A DNA stretch of 64,000 nucleotides from Polyangia bacterium (lineage in GTDB: Bacteria > Myxococcota_A > Polyangia > Nannocystales > Nannocystaceae): the NCBI GenBank assembly GCA_030429545.1, contig JAUIFF010000005.1, positions 372,001 to 436,000 of the forward strand, written 5' to 3'. Positions 44,677 through 54,900 of this stretch are shown here, one piece after another. Each line of letters starts with the position of its first letter. Positions within the stretch are counted from its first letter, which is position 1. The position numbers and the translations under genes were made by a program. Below the pieces are notes generated by a model. That model was given only the letters and a program-made list of their open reading frames with translations. It made no database searches and was not told the origin of the DNA.

Positions 44677-45684
44677 ATGCGCGTACAACCTCGTCGGCTG
44701 CTTGCCAAGTTCGTCATGGTCACCCTCGTTTCAACGACGACCGCATGTGCGTTTGACAGCTCCGGTTCCGCGACCGGGGCCGGTTCAGACTCGGGGTCGG
44801 AGAGCGACAGCGAAACCGGGGATAGCGATAGCGCGACCGAAACCAGTGGTTCAGATGCCACCACCGGCACCGCTTCAGACAGTGCGTCGTCGACCGACCC
44901 GACGACCGACGGCCCGACAACGGACGGTCCGACAACCGGCGACCCAACGACGGAAGACCCGACGACGGAAGACCCGACGACGGAAGACCCCACCACAGAA
45001 GACCCGACCACAGAAGATCCGACGGACGACCCGACGACGGAAGACCCGACCACAGAAGACCCGACCACCGACACCGGCTGTGAGCCAGTTGTTTGGTACG
45101 AAGACAGCGACGGCGATGGCTTTGGCGATCCCGATGCACCGACCGAGTCCTGCGACCAGCCCGAGGGCTATGTCGACAACGCCCTCGATTGCCGGGACAA
45201 GGGGGACGGAGCTGAGGTGATGTCGCCCGACCACGTCGAGGTTTGTGATGACTTCGACAACGACTGTGATGGCGTGGTCAACGAGTTCTCTGGCGATAAC
45301 GGGCAGTGTGCGGGCTGCAGCCTGGGACAGTTTGAGGGCAGTGTGTACTTCTTTTGTGGTGATAGCCGCGAGTGGGGTGCCGCTCGAGACTTTTGTGCCG
45401 ACCGGTTTGGCCCCCTGGTCGACTTAGTTGTGATCGAGGATGGAACCGAGAACTCGTACGTGCAGGACTCGGTCGGCTTTGGCAACTGGTGGATAGGGCT
45501 GACCGACCAGGCCAACGAAGGTACCTGGGTATGGGTTGACGACTCCGCGCTCGAGTTTGAGGACTGGGGATGGATGGAGCCCAACGATCTGTTGGGCGAG
45601 GACTGCGTCGAGACCGATGACAGCCGCTGGCGCGATTCGGACTGCGGTGGCAACTCGCGGTTTGTGTGTGAGGGCCCGGCCTAG
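44677..45684 (+). CDS. Lipoprotein with MopE-like motif and C-type lectin domain
   Basis: 335-residue predicted lipoprotein. The second of two adjacent ATGs (44677) is chosen because GGAG lies 5 bases upstream. Lipobox-like STTTAC; then a Ser/Asp/Thr and TTEDP-repeat linker (about 27-130). A metal-binding segment of MopE type follows (DSDGDGFGDPDAPTESCDQP, then CDDFDNDCDGVVNE). The last 130 residues are a C-type lectin fold: EWGAARDFCADRF, WWIGLTDQANEGTWVWVDD, carbohydrate motif EPND, and final RDSDCGGNSRFVCE. EPN favours mannose-type ligands by analogy with animal lectins. Confidence 0.85.
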   Translation: MRVQPRRLLAKFVMVTLVSTTTACAFDSSGSATGAGSDSGSESDSETGDSDSATETSGSDATTGTASDSASSTDPTTDGPTTDGPTTGDPTTEDPTTEDPTTEDPTTEDPTTEDPTDDPTTEDPTTEDPTTDTGCEPVVWYEDSDGDGFGDPDAPTESCDQPEGYVDNALDCRDKGDGAEVMSPDHVEVCDDFDNDCDGVVNEFSGDNGQCAGCSLGQFEGSVYFFCGDSREWGAARDFCADRFGPLVDLVVIEDGTENSYVQDSVGFGNWWIGLTDQANEGTWVWVDDSALEFEDWGWMEPNDLLGEDCVETDDSRWRDSDCGGNSRFVCEGPA

Positions 45685-45753
45685 TCCCACGGGTTCGCCC
45701 GTTCACCAAGAGCTGGCCAAAAGACCACCCATGGTGAGCAAGGCGACGGGCCG

Positions 45754-48012
45754 CTAGGGCAGGTCGACAACATCCGTCGGAGAGCTGGTCTGCAACACCG
45801 AACCGTCGCCGAGCTGACCGTGGGTGTTGTCGCCCCAACACATGACCCGGCCGTTTCGCCGCAAAACACAGGTGTGGCCAGCTCCCGCGGCAATTTTACT
45901 TGCATCTGCAATACGTTGACCAGGGGTTGGCTCGCTGCGACCCTGACGGCCGCGGTCGCCGAGCTGGCCGTGGGTGTTGTCGCCCCAGCAGTAGATCATG
46001 CCGCTCGAAGTTAGTGTGCATACATGATGTGTACCGCTGGCCAGGCTGGTCGATTGCTTCATGCCGCGTACCGGGACACGGGAGGTCCAGTCGTTGGTGG
46101 TTGCGGCCCCGAGCTGTCCCTTGGTTCCGGCGCCCCAGCAATACACCTGGCCGGTCGAACGCCGGGCGCAGGCGTGGTTGGCCCCGGCGACCAACTCGAC
46201 CGCATCGCTGACCTTGGTGACCGGGACCGGGCGTGAAAACGGAAGCTTGAGTTGGGCCGCACCGGCAGCGTTGCCGAGTTGGCCGTTGAGGTTGCTACCC
46301 CAACACATCACGGTCGAGCCGGTGAGGGCACAGGTGTGGTCGTTGCCGGCGACGATCTGCTTGGCACTGCGCAACCCGACAACCGCGGCTGGCTTGATCC
46401 GGTCTTGGGTTGTGCCGTCGCCGAGCTGACCACTTGGGTTTTTCCCCCAGCAGACCACGGCGCCGGTTTTGCGCAGGGCACAGGTATGGCCCTGGCCGGC
46501 TGCGACGGCGATCGCATCGCGCAGCCCGGCAACTGCGACCGGCCGACGTTGCGACTTTTTGTTGCCGTTGCCGAGTTGCCCACTGTCGTTGTTGCCCCAA
46601 CATTTGACCCCGCCGCGGCGCTCGACGGCACAGGCGTGCAGCGGCCCAGTGGCGATCGACTGGATGTCCTTGAGGCCAGCTACCTGGGTTGGCGTGGGGT
46701 GCATACTGATGGTGCCATCGCCGAGCTGGCCAAAGGTGTTGTTGCCCCAGCAACTGACCGTGCCTTTTGCAGTCGCACACGAAAACAGGTCGCCCGAGGC
46801 GATGGTGGTGACTTCGGTGAGCCCGCGGATGTTGCTGGCGTCGAGCCGGGTCTTGGTGCCGGCACTGCCGGTGCCTAGGCTGCCGCCTTCGTTGCTACCC
46901 CAACACTTGACGCCGCCAGCCTGGGTGGCCGCGCAGGTAAATTGCCGGCCGGCAGCCAGGGAGGTCGCCCGTACCCCGGAGACCGAAGTCGGTTTGTGGC
47001 GATCGGTTTGTGAGCCGTCACCGAGCTGGCCTTCGCTATTTTGACCCCAACACAGGACAGCTCCGGTTCGCGCCCGGGTGCAGGTGTGGGCCTCGCCGGC
47101 GCTTACCTGTGATGCCCCCTTGACCCCGGGAATCGGGGTGGCCGCAACCGAGTTCGACGGCGTCGCACCGGATTGCCCGGCGTTGTTGCGACCCCAGCAG
47201 CTGACCTTTCCGCCACCTGTGAGGGCACAGGTGTGATTGGCACCGGCGGCGAGCTGTTTGGCACCGGCGACCCCGGGAACAGGTGCCGGTTGGGGACGAC
47301 TCGACACCCTGGCGCCGAGCTGGCCCTGGCTGCCGTCGCCCCAGCAAAAGACCTGGCCATTATTTGTACGTGCACATGTGTGGAGGTCGCCGGCGGCGAC
47401 TTCGACCGCGGCATTGACCCCCCGCACGATCGCGGGGGCGGCAAACATCGGCCGGGCTGTGCTGGCGAGTTGCCCCTTTTGATTGGCGCCCCAGCACAGC
47501 ACGCTACCGGCCCGACGCACGGCACACACATGCTCGCGGCCGCTGGCGATGGCGACGGCATCTTGGAGGTTGCGCACCGCTGTCGGCTGTGGGCTCATCG
47601 CTCCCGGGCGTCCGCGGCCGTCGCCGAGTTGCCCGCTTTGATTGCTGCCCCAACACATCACCTGGCCATTGCCCATGAGGGCGCAGCTGTGGCGCAGGCC
47701 CGAGACAACTTGGATGGCCCCGGAGACACCCTGGACAGGGCCCGGGGCAGGCCGGTCGCGCCGCGAGCCGTCGCCGAGTTGCCCGCTTTCGTTGCCACCC
47801 CAACAGACAACCGAGCCGGACTTTCGGCGGGCGCAGGCATGGGTGCCACCGGCCGCAACCTCGACAATCGGATCGCTCCCCGTGGTTGTCGAGCCGCCCG
47901 ATGGATCGCCGTTGGTCTGGCCCTGTTTGTCGTCGCCGGGTTTGTAGACCTTCTTTTGCTTGGGCGTGTCGCAGCCGGTAAAGGCCAGGACGAGCGCCGC
48001 TTGGGCGAGCAG
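45754..48012 (-). CDS. RCC1-repeat lipoprotein with no canonical start codon
   Basis: Fourteen RCC1 repeats forming beta-propellers, each with a Cys pair (pattern C-A-X9-C-W-G-X-N-X2-G-Q-L-G-D-G), so up to 14 disulfides. N-terminal signal with lipobox LAFTGC. Oddity: the frame stays open through the tRNA-Pro gene upstream, but between that gene's terminator and the signal peptide there is no ATG, GTG or TTG in this frame. The end given here uses CTG at 48012, but the positive residues NRSLR before it argue that translation starts still further up. The start is unresolved; the body is certain. Confidence 0.8.
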   Translation of the reverse strand: MLAQAALVLAFTGCDTPKQKKVYKPGDDKQGQTNGDPSGGSTTTGSDPIVEVAAGGTHACARRKSGSVVCWGGNESGQLGDGSRRDRPAPGPVQGVSGAIQVVSGLRHSCALMGNGQVMCWGSNQSGQLGDGRGRPGAMSPQPTAVRNLQDAVAIASGREHVCAVRRAGSVLCWGANQKGQLASTARPMFAAPAIVRGVNAAVEVAAGDLHTCARTNNGQVFCWGDGSQGQLGARVSSRPQPAPVPGVAGAKQLAAGANHTCALTGGGKVSCWGRNNAGQSGATPSNSVAATPIPGVKGASQVSAGEAHTCTRARTGAVLCWGQNSEGQLGDGSQTDRHKPTSVSGVRATSLAAGRQFTCAATQAGGVKCWGSNEGGSLGTGSAGTKTRLDASNIRGLTEVTTIASGDLFSCATAKGTVSCWGNNTFGQLGDGTISMHPTPTQVAGLKDIQSIATGPLHACAVERRGGVKCWGNNDSGQLGNGNKKSQRRPVAVAGLRDAIAVAAGQGHTCALRKTGAVVCWGKNPSGQLGDGTTQDRIKPAAVVGLRSAKQIVAGNDHTCALTGSTVMCWGSNLNGQLGNAAGAAQLKLPFSRPVPVTKVSDAVELVAGANHACARRSTGQVYCWGAGTKGQLGAATTNDWTSRVPVRGMKQSTSLASGTHHVCTLTSSGMIYCWGDNTHGQLGDRGRQGRSEPTPGQRIADASKIAAGAGHTCVLRRNGRVMCWGDNTHGQLGDGSVLQTSSPTDVVDLP

Positions 48013-48041
48013 TCGAAGGCTTCGATTGGCGCTTAGAAATG

Positions 48042-48074
48042 GAAAAGCTCCCCTCGTGGTTTGCGAGGGGAGCT
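48042..48074 (-). terminator. Terminator of the tRNA-Pro gene
   Basis: On the minus strand AGCTCCCCTCG pairs perfectly with CGAGGGGAGCT over an 11-bp stem (48046-48074), followed by TTTTCC. It starts 2 bases after the tRNA gene end. Confidence 0.92.
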
Positions 48075-48075
48075 C

Positions 48076-48150
<75 letters not shown>

Positions 48151-48163
48151 ATTCGGAGCCGGG

Positions 48164-48192
48164 TGATTACCCGAGGCCCGTGCAGATGTCAA
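48164..48192 (-). promoter_or_regulatory. Sigma-70-type promoter of tRNA-Pro
   Basis: On the minus strand, -35 TTGACA (48187-48192) and -10 TAATCA (48164-48169) are separated by 17 bases. Transcription would start a few bases before the tRNA 5' end at 48150. Confidence 0.75.
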
Positions 48193-48346
48193 AGCCATGC
48201 CAGAAAATTTTGAACGGGAGGTGGGGTCGCTGTCGCGTTGCATGGTTTGTAGCCTCGGATCGGCGGATGGTGTGGGTTCCCTCATACTCTACAACCGCAG
48301 GACGTGTATCCCGCGAAATGTGCCTGATGCCGCGTACACACCGCAG

Positions 48347-49543
48347 TTACTGGACGATCGACATCCGGTAGGGGCCGACGCTGATCGAGTCGCGCGGTTT
48401 GACGTCGACGGGCTTGCGGACGGGGGCATTGTTGAGGCGGATCGAGCCGTCGCCAATGATCGGACGCAGGTAGGGGAGGGTTGGAATCCCGCTCCACTCG
48501 AGCACAGCGTGGACGCGTTTGATCTTGCCGTTGGCGGCGAGCCGGATCTCGCAGCGTTCACCACTGCCAATGCGATAGCTGCCCGGCAAGAACAGGCGTT
48601 GCTCGACGTGTCCCTCGGGATGATGTAGATGCAACGTTGCCGCAACCGGGATGCCGTAGTCGCGATGGAGCACGGCCCCTAAAGTATTTGCAAATGCACC
48701 GGCATCCTGTTGGCGTTTTTCCGGGTCCTTGTCGAGGGAGCGATGCAGGCCGTCGATCAATGCCTGGGGCAGGTGCCCGCAGTGGTTTTGAATCGGCACA
48801 ACCGGATCCTTGGAGTGGGCACGCAGCCACTTGAGGGGGGTTTTGCGAAACTCCTGGCGGACCTCTTTGAGGGTCTTGTCCGGGTGAAACGGCGAGTGCG
48901 CCGACAGCAATTCGTAGAGGATTGTGCCGAGCGAATACACGTCGCTGGCGGGGGTGAGGACGCGCGTCTTGAGCTGCTCGGGCTGGCTGTAGTGAGGTGT
49001 CCCAACGACCATGTGGGCCTGGGTGGCGTTGCGCCCGATCACCGGCGAGCCGTCCCACGAACGCGCCAAACCAAAGTCGAGAACTTTGATATGGCCGTTG
49101 TCCTGAACAAAGATGTTTTCGGGTTTGACGTCGCGGTGGACGATGCCCTTGGCGTGCGGCTCGGCCAGCCCCAAACATGCCTGATGGACGATTGTGATGG
49201 CTTGAGCGGGGTGTAGGGGACTTTCGAAGTTGTGCCACTCGCCGAGCGGCTTGCCCTCTAAAAAGTCCATCAACATGTAGACGTGACCATCGGGCCGCAG
49301 GCCACATTGGAAGGTGCGGACCACGTGTGGGTTGGTCAGGCTGCGGAGAATCGTGATTTCCCGCAGGGCTCGCTGGGCCTGGTCGTTGGAGGTGACCGGC
49401 TCGCGGGTGAGTTTGAGGGCGAGTGGACCCTTGTGTCCGCGGACCTCGACTTTGTAGACGACCGCGAAGGCACCCTTGCCGAGGACGCGTTCGATCTGGA
49501 TGTTACCGGCGTAGGTGTCTCCAGGCTGCAGTTCGAGCGGCAT
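48347..49543 (-). CDS. Ser/Thr protein kinase with C-terminal FHA domain
   Basis: 398 residues from ATG 49543 (a GTG at 49570 is possible). Kinase domain about 15-275: GKGAFAVVYKVEV, catalytic HRDVKPEN near 140, DFGLARS, and activation loop GTPHYSQPEQ. The C-terminal 100 residues are an FHA phosphothreonine-binding domain (YRIGSGERCEIRL, IKRVHAVLEW, GDGSIRLNNAPV). No membrane helix, so cytoplasmic. Two palindromes (TGTAGATGCA and TGCAAATGCA) are inside. Such kinases often recruit phosphorylated partners through FHA. Confidence 0.9.
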   Translation of the reverse strand: MPLELQPGDTYAGNIQIERVLGKGAFAVVYKVEVRGHKGPLALKLTREPVTSNDQAQRALREITILRSLTNPHVVRTFQCGLRPDGHVYMLMDFLEGKPLGEWHNFESPLHPAQAITIVHQACLGLAEPHAKGIVHRDVKPENIFVQDNGHIKVLDFGLARSWDGSPVIGRNATQAHMVVGTPHYSQPEQLKTRVLTPASDVYSLGTILYELLSAHSPFHPDKTLKEVRQEFRKTPLKWLRAHSKDPVVPIQNHCGHLPQALIDGLHRSLDKDPEKRQQDAGAFANTLGAVLHRDYGIPVAATLHLHHPEGHVEQRLFLPGSYRIGSGERCEIRLAANGKIKRVHAVLEWSGIPTLPYLRPIIGDGSIRLNNAPVRKPVDVKPRDSISVGPYRMSIVQ

Positions 49544-49642
49544 CGTGGTACCCAGGCGCAACCCTACCACGGAGATGTGTCGCTAAAAGTGGAATCAACA
49601 GGCAAAACCGAGAAACGATCTGCAGCCGCTCACGCCCGGACG

Positions 49643-50404
49643 ATGCGACCTCTCGCCGAGGTTTCGCCGGCCGATGTGTGCGGGATTTCACTGGTCGCCA
49701 GCGACGTGGATGGGACCCTGACCCGCGGCGGGAAGTTGGCTGCCGATGTCGTCGACGCGATCGCTGCCCTGACCTCGGCCGGGATTGTGTTTGTCCCGAT
49801 CAGTGGACGCCCGGCGGGAGAGGTCTTGGGTTTGTGCCGCTACTTGCCCGGCGTCACCCGAGGGGTCGCCGAAAATGGACTGCTCGAGATCGTTCCCGAC
49901 CAGGCGCCGCGATGGCTGCAAGCCCCGACCGACCGGGCCTTGCTCAAGCGGGTGGGCGAACAACTCAACCGCGACCACGGGGCCAAGTTGCGGGTGACGG
50001 GTGATGACTTTTGCCGAATTGGTGATGTCGCCTACGAGCGCGACGGTCGCGATGAACCGGAGCTTTTGCGGCTTCAGGCTGCGGTCGCGGGCACCGGGGT
50101 CCACCTGGTTTGGTCGAATGTCCACATCCACCTCGCCCAGGCGATTCCCGACAAGGGGGCTGGCCTGTTGCAGCTGTTTGACGAGTGGGGGGTGGCACCC
50201 GGACAGGTGGCGACGATCGGCGACTCGCTCAACGACGCCGGATTGTTTCGCCGCGAGACATTTGGGCTCACGGTCGGGACGGCCGATGTGGCTCGCCACG
50301 CGGAGTTGTTTTCGCGTATGCCCGAGTTTTTGTGTCGACATGCCGAGGCCGATGGGTTTTTGCAGTTGGTCGACCTCCTGCTCGACGGGCGCCAGTCGAC
50401 TTGA
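49643..50404 (+). CDS. HAD-superfamily phosphatase (Cof / phosphoglycolate phosphatase type)
   Basis: 253 residues, start ATG 49643. Motif I SDVDGTLTR with two Asp, motif II FVPISGR, and motif IV GDSLNDAGLF are present, with a C2-type cap between. It resembles archaeal-type phosphoglycolate phosphatase or Cof-like sugar phosphatases; the substrate cannot be told from sequence. Divergent from the FHA kinase, 100 bases apart. Confidence 0.88.
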   Translation: MRPLAEVSPADVCGISLVASDVDGTLTRGGKLAADVVDAIAALTSAGIVFVPISGRPAGEVLGLCRYLPGVTRGVAENGLLEIVPDQAPRWLQAPTDRALLKRVGEQLNRDHGAKLRVTGDDFCRIGDVAYERDGRDEPELLRLQAAVAGTGVHLVWSNVHIHLAQAIPDKGAGLLQLFDEWGVAPGQVATIGDSLNDAGLFRRETFGLTVGTADVARHAELFSRMPEFLCRHAEADGFLQLVDLLLDGRQST

Positions 50405-50452
50405 GCTCGCACACGCGCACGGAGACGGTGAACGCACATCGGAGTTGAAACC

Positions 50453-50572
50453 ATGACCGGCTGTTCGACCACGAACTCGATAGACCGGGAGCCCACCGAC
50501 ACATTGGACGTTGTCCCCGGTCGCGGCCATGCGTTTGGTCGTTTGCGTCGGTCGAAGCGTCGATGTGCCTAA
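50453..50572 (+). CDS. Possible 39-residue basic peptide
   Basis: Short frame starting MTGCSTTNSIDREPTDTLD and ending in Arg/Lys (GRLRRSKRRCA). GGAG lies 8 bases before the ATG. It is in the 270-bp gap between the phosphatase and the efflux operon and may be a leader peptide or chance. No known homologue. Confidence 0.25.
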   Translation: MTGCSTTNSIDREPTDTLDVVPGRGHAFGRLRRSKRRCA

Positions 50573-50674
50573 CCTACCAAGATCTGCATATCGATTGCTT
50601 TCGCGGAGATTTGCTGCGCTGCGATTCAGACGTATCCGTGGTATGCCCGCGCCAGTATTTGTGAGGCGATAGTC

Positions 50675-51916
50675 ATGGCCGCAATTGATCCCCAATCATC
50701 TGTAACTGGCATTTCCTTGTGGTTTCGCCGTTGGTCGCCCCGGGCTTTGACGGCCGCCGTATTGCTGGTTTCGTCGGGGGCTTTTGCGGTCGGATGTCAG
50801 GTCCAGGCCAAGCCGCAAATGACCGAGGGAACCGGTAGTGATACCGACGGCGAAGAGGAAGAAAAGCCGACGCCGGTGGTGCCAGGCAAGGTCACCAAGG
50901 GGTTGATGTTGGCGACGATCTCCTCGGCCAGTACGATCGAAGCCGAGCGCCAAGCCACGATCCACGCCGAGTCGACGGGCAAGATCCTCTCCCTCACAGT
51001 TGAAGAGGGCGACAAGGTCAAAAAAGGTCAGCGCCTCGCCCGGATCAAAGCCGACGCCCAGGCGAGCTCGCTCGTGCGTGCCAACACCTCCCTCGATACC
51101 GCCGAACGCGATTTTCAGCGGGCGCAACAGCTTTACGACAGCAAGGTGATTGGCAAAGAGGAGTTTGACCGGGCCAAGGACACGTTTGAGATGGCCAAGC
51201 TCGATGTCCGCGACCGCAACCGCGATGTTCGCAACACCCGGGTGGTCGCGCCGTTTGCCGGGACGATCACCGAGCGTGTTGTCACCGAAGGTTCGTTTGT
51301 CGCCAGCGGTGCCCAGGTACTCTCGATCGTCGACTTCGATACGCTCGTCGCCCGCGTGTACGTGCCCGAGCGGGAACTCGACCAAATTAAAGTTGGGCAA
51401 ATCGCCAAGGTTGTGGGCAAGGCCGCGGCTGGGCGCAAGGGTGAGGGCAAGGTCCAGCGGATCGCCCCGATCGTCGATGCCAGCACTGGCACCGTCAAAG
51501 TCACGGTTTCGCTGCCGAGTGAGCTCGCCGGTCCGGGTGGGTTTTTGCCGGGTATGTACGCCGAAGTCACGTTGACCACGGCACGCCACGAGGATGCCGT
51601 GTTGATCCCGCGCTCGTCGGTGGTCCGCGATGAAGAGCAGACCTACGTGTTTGTGGTCGACGGCGACAAAGCCAAGCGCACGCCGGTTGAACTCGGACTC
51701 CACAACGACCTCCAAGTCGAAGTGCTGTCGGGCCTCGAAGCGGGCCAAGTGATCGCGGTCGCCGGGCAAAACGGGCTCAAAAACGACGCGCTGATCACCC
51801 TTGTCGATACCCAGGGCAAACCGCTTGAGGACGGGCAAATGCCGTCGGACAAGCCAGCCGAGGACAGCAAAGCTCCAGAGGTTGCCGACGCCAAAGCCGG
51901 CAAGGGTGAGAAGTGA
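50675..51916 (+). CDS. RND efflux periplasmic adaptor (HlyD/MFP family)
   Basis: 413-residue membrane-fusion protein, predicted lipoprotein (FAVGC). Layout: barrel-sandwich half GKILSLTVEEGDKVKKGQRL (about 107-126), alpha hairpin, second lipoyl half VVAPFAGTITERVV, and beta-barrel and MP domains with VLIPRSSVV. The tail is Lys/Glu/Asp-rich. It joins the inner-membrane RND pump to an outer-membrane channel that is not encoded in this window. First gene of a three-gene operon; its stop overlaps the next start. Confidence 0.92.
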   Translation: MAAIDPQSSVTGISLWFRRWSPRALTAAVLLVSSGAFAVGCQVQAKPQMTEGTGSDTDGEEEEKPTPVVPGKVTKGLMLATISSASTIEAERQATIHAESTGKILSLTVEEGDKVKKGQRLARIKADAQASSLVRANTSLDTAERDFQRAQQLYDSKVIGKEEFDRAKDTFEMAKLDVRDRNRDVRNTRVVAPFAGTITERVVTEGSFVASGAQVLSIVDFDTLVARVYVPERELDQIKVGQIAKVVGKAAAGRKGEGKVQRIAPIVDASTGTVKVTVSLPSELAGPGGFLPGMYAEVTLTTARHEDAVLIPRSSVVRDEEQTYVFVVDGDKAKRTPVELGLHNDLQVEVLSGLEAGQVIAVAGQNGLKNDALITLVDTQGKPLEDGQMPSDKPAEDSKAPEVADAKAGKGEK

Positions 51917-54900
51917 GCACGCCGTCGCCCGAGACCGGCGCTGTATCCGGGTCGCGCTCGCGCCTGTTGGCCGCGGTCCGCTCGATGGAACGCTTCCGCT
52001 TTACCACCACCCGGCCCGTCGCCGTGTTGATGGTGTTTTTAGCGGTGATGGTGTTTGGCGCATTTAGTGTGCGCCTGCTGCCGCTCAACTTGATGCCCGA
52101 TATCTCGTACCCGCGGCTAACCGTGCGGACCGAGTACCCAGGCGCAGCCCCGGCCGAAGTCGAAAACAATGTCTCGCGACCGCTCGAGGAAATTCTCGGA
52201 GTCGTCACCGGCCTCACGCGAATCTCGTCGATTTCGCGGGCCGGTTACAGCGACGTCGTCATGGAGTTCGCCTGGGACACCGACATGGACGACGCCAACC
52301 AGGACGTGCTCGAAAAGCTCGATACCGTCAAACCGGCGCTCCCAGAGGAAATCAAGCAGCCGTTAATATTGCGGTTTGATCCAACGTTAGATCCAGTTTT
52401 GACCCTGAGTTTGTCCGGCGATGCCGAAGATGGGTACGAGGGGATCACCGGTCTCAAGGCGCTGCGGCGGATCGCCGATCGCGACATCCGAAGATTGTTG
52501 GAGCCGGTCGAGGGGGTGGCAGCCGTCAAGATCAAGGGCGGCTTAGAAGAAGAGATCCAGATCCTCCTCAACGAGGACAACCTGCGGCGCACGGGCATCG
52601 ACATCGCCACCGTGATCTCGCGGCTGCAGGCCGAGAACATCAACTTGGCCGGCGGCAGCATGCGCGATGGTCGGACCAAGTACCTCGTGCGCACGGTCAA
52701 CGAGTTTCGCGACTTGGAGGACATGCGCGACCTCGTGATCGTCTCGCGCGAAGGCCGTGACATCAAACTCCGGCACATCGCCGATGTAAGTTCCGCCTTC
52801 AAAGACCGCGATGTCATCACCCGGGTCGGCGGGCGTGAAGCCGTTGAGATCGAGGTCTACAAAGAGGCCGACGCCAACATCGTGGAAATGGCGAAAAAGG
52901 TCGCCCAACGCGTCGAATCTGTCGTTTCTCCACGCATGGAAAAGGAGTACGAGGCCCGCGTCGACCTGATCTCCGACCGCTCACTTTTTATCGAGTCGAG
53001 CATCGCCGAGGTCCGCAACGCCGCCATCTCGGGCGGCCTTTTGGCAGTCATCGTCCTGTTTTTGTTCCTCCGCAATTTCAAGACCACGGTGATTGTCGCG
53101 GTCGCGATTCCGATCTCGGTGCTGATCACGTTTGCCCCGCTCAACCTCGCCGGGGTCACCCTCAACATCATGTCGCTCGGCGGCCTTGCCCTGGGCATTG
53201 GCATGTTGGTCGACAACTCGATCGTTGTGCTCGAGTCGATCCACCGGTGTCGCGAAGAGGGCGATGACCTGATCCGGGCGACCATGCGGGGAACCTCCGA
53301 AGTCGGGTCCGCGGTGATGTCGTCAACCCTGACTTCGATCGCGGTGTTCTTTCCGATGGTGTTTGTCGAGGGCATTGCCGGGCAGATGTTTGGCGACCTC
53401 GGTTTGACGGTGGTCTTCAGTTTGTTGGCCTCCCTCGCAGTCGCACTCTTTTTCATCCCGATGTTGGCCTCGCGCCGGGGATTTGCCCGCGACGAAAGTG
53501 ATGTCGATAAAAAGGGTCGCCAGCGCGGCGTCCTTCGCGGGCTACTTGCGACCTGGGCCCATTGGCAGTCGGTTCGGGAAGTCATCGGCGACTTCAAACG
53601 CCTCAAGTTTTGGCTGCTGCTCATCTTCCCCCTGCTCTACGTCCTCATTCGGTTCAGCCTCCACCTGATCTTTGAGATTGTCGGCAAGCTGCTCACGACC
53701 TTTTGGAGCCTGGTGCTCACGGTCGTGTTCCGCGGGGGCAAGGGCGTGGGCTGGCTACTCGGCAAGGTCTGTTTCCCGTTTTTGTGGGTGTTCGACAAAG
53801 TCATGTCGGGCCTCGAAAACTTCTATCCGCGGATGATTCGCTGGTCGCTTCGCAACAAGTTCATCGTCTACGCCGGCGTGTTTGCGGCCTTTTTCGCCAT
53901 GTTCCAGGCAGCCGGCAAACTCGATACCGAGCTGATTCCCGAGCTCCACCAGGGCGAGTTCACCACCGAAATCAGCCTGCCGGTCGGGACGCCGTTGCAG
54001 GTCACCGACGAGACCATCGAGCCGATCGAAAAGGCGTTGGTCAACGATGTCCCGCGGCTTCGCAACCTGGTGACGACGATTGGCTCGGAGCGCGACAGTG
54101 CCGAGTCGGGTGATCGCGGCGAACACACAACGAGACTTCGCTTTACCCTGACGACCCAACGGACGCGCACGTACGAGTCGGCGGGCCCACGCGGCGGGCC
54201 TCCCGGCGGGGGTAAACGCGGCATGCGGTTTGGGCGTCGCGGCCCTCCCCAAGAATCTGGCGGCGCAGACCAGCAAATTCAGCCAGACAGCGATCAAAAA
54301 GCCGAGAAAAAAGCGCCGCAACCACAGGGGCCAAAGGTCGATACCAGCCTCGCCGAGTCCGAAGCGTTGGCCGTGGTCCGGCCCATGCTCGAACGGCTTC
54401 CCGACGCGATCGTCAACGTCAAACGTCCAGTCCTGTTTTCGTTTACCCAGCCGGTCGAAGTTGAGATTCGCGGTTATGAGCTGGCGGAACTTGGCGATGC
54501 CACCCGCACGGTCGCGGCGACACTCGAGGAAGTCGATGGTCTACGCGATGTGAAGTCGTCGATTTTGCCCGGCAGCCCCGAGATCCAAATCGTCTACGAC
54601 CGCGATGCACTCGCCCGCTACAACCTCAATATTCGCACGGTGGCCGAGCTTGTGCGCAACAAGGTCCAGGGGTTCGAGGCCACCAAGTACAACCGCAAAG
54701 ACCGCAAAATCCCAGTGCGCGTCCGCCTGCAGGGCATCACCGAGGCATCGATCGACGAACTCAAAGACCTCGTGGTCAACCCCGGGCAGACCCGGCCGGT
54801 GCCACTGAGTGCGGTCGCCGAAGTCACGCTCGGCCGCGGCCCCAACGAAATTCGCCGGATCGACCAGCAGCGCGTCGGCCTTGTCACCGCCAATGTCGAA

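Noticed and set aside
44920..45070. CRISPR-like short regular DNA repeats
   Set aside because: They are in-frame codon repeats of the Thr/Glu/Asp/Pro stalk with no spacers.
50405..50674. Prophage or insertion-sequence remnants at the start of the efflux region
   Set aside because: No transposase, integrase or terminal repeats could be found there or anywhere in the window.
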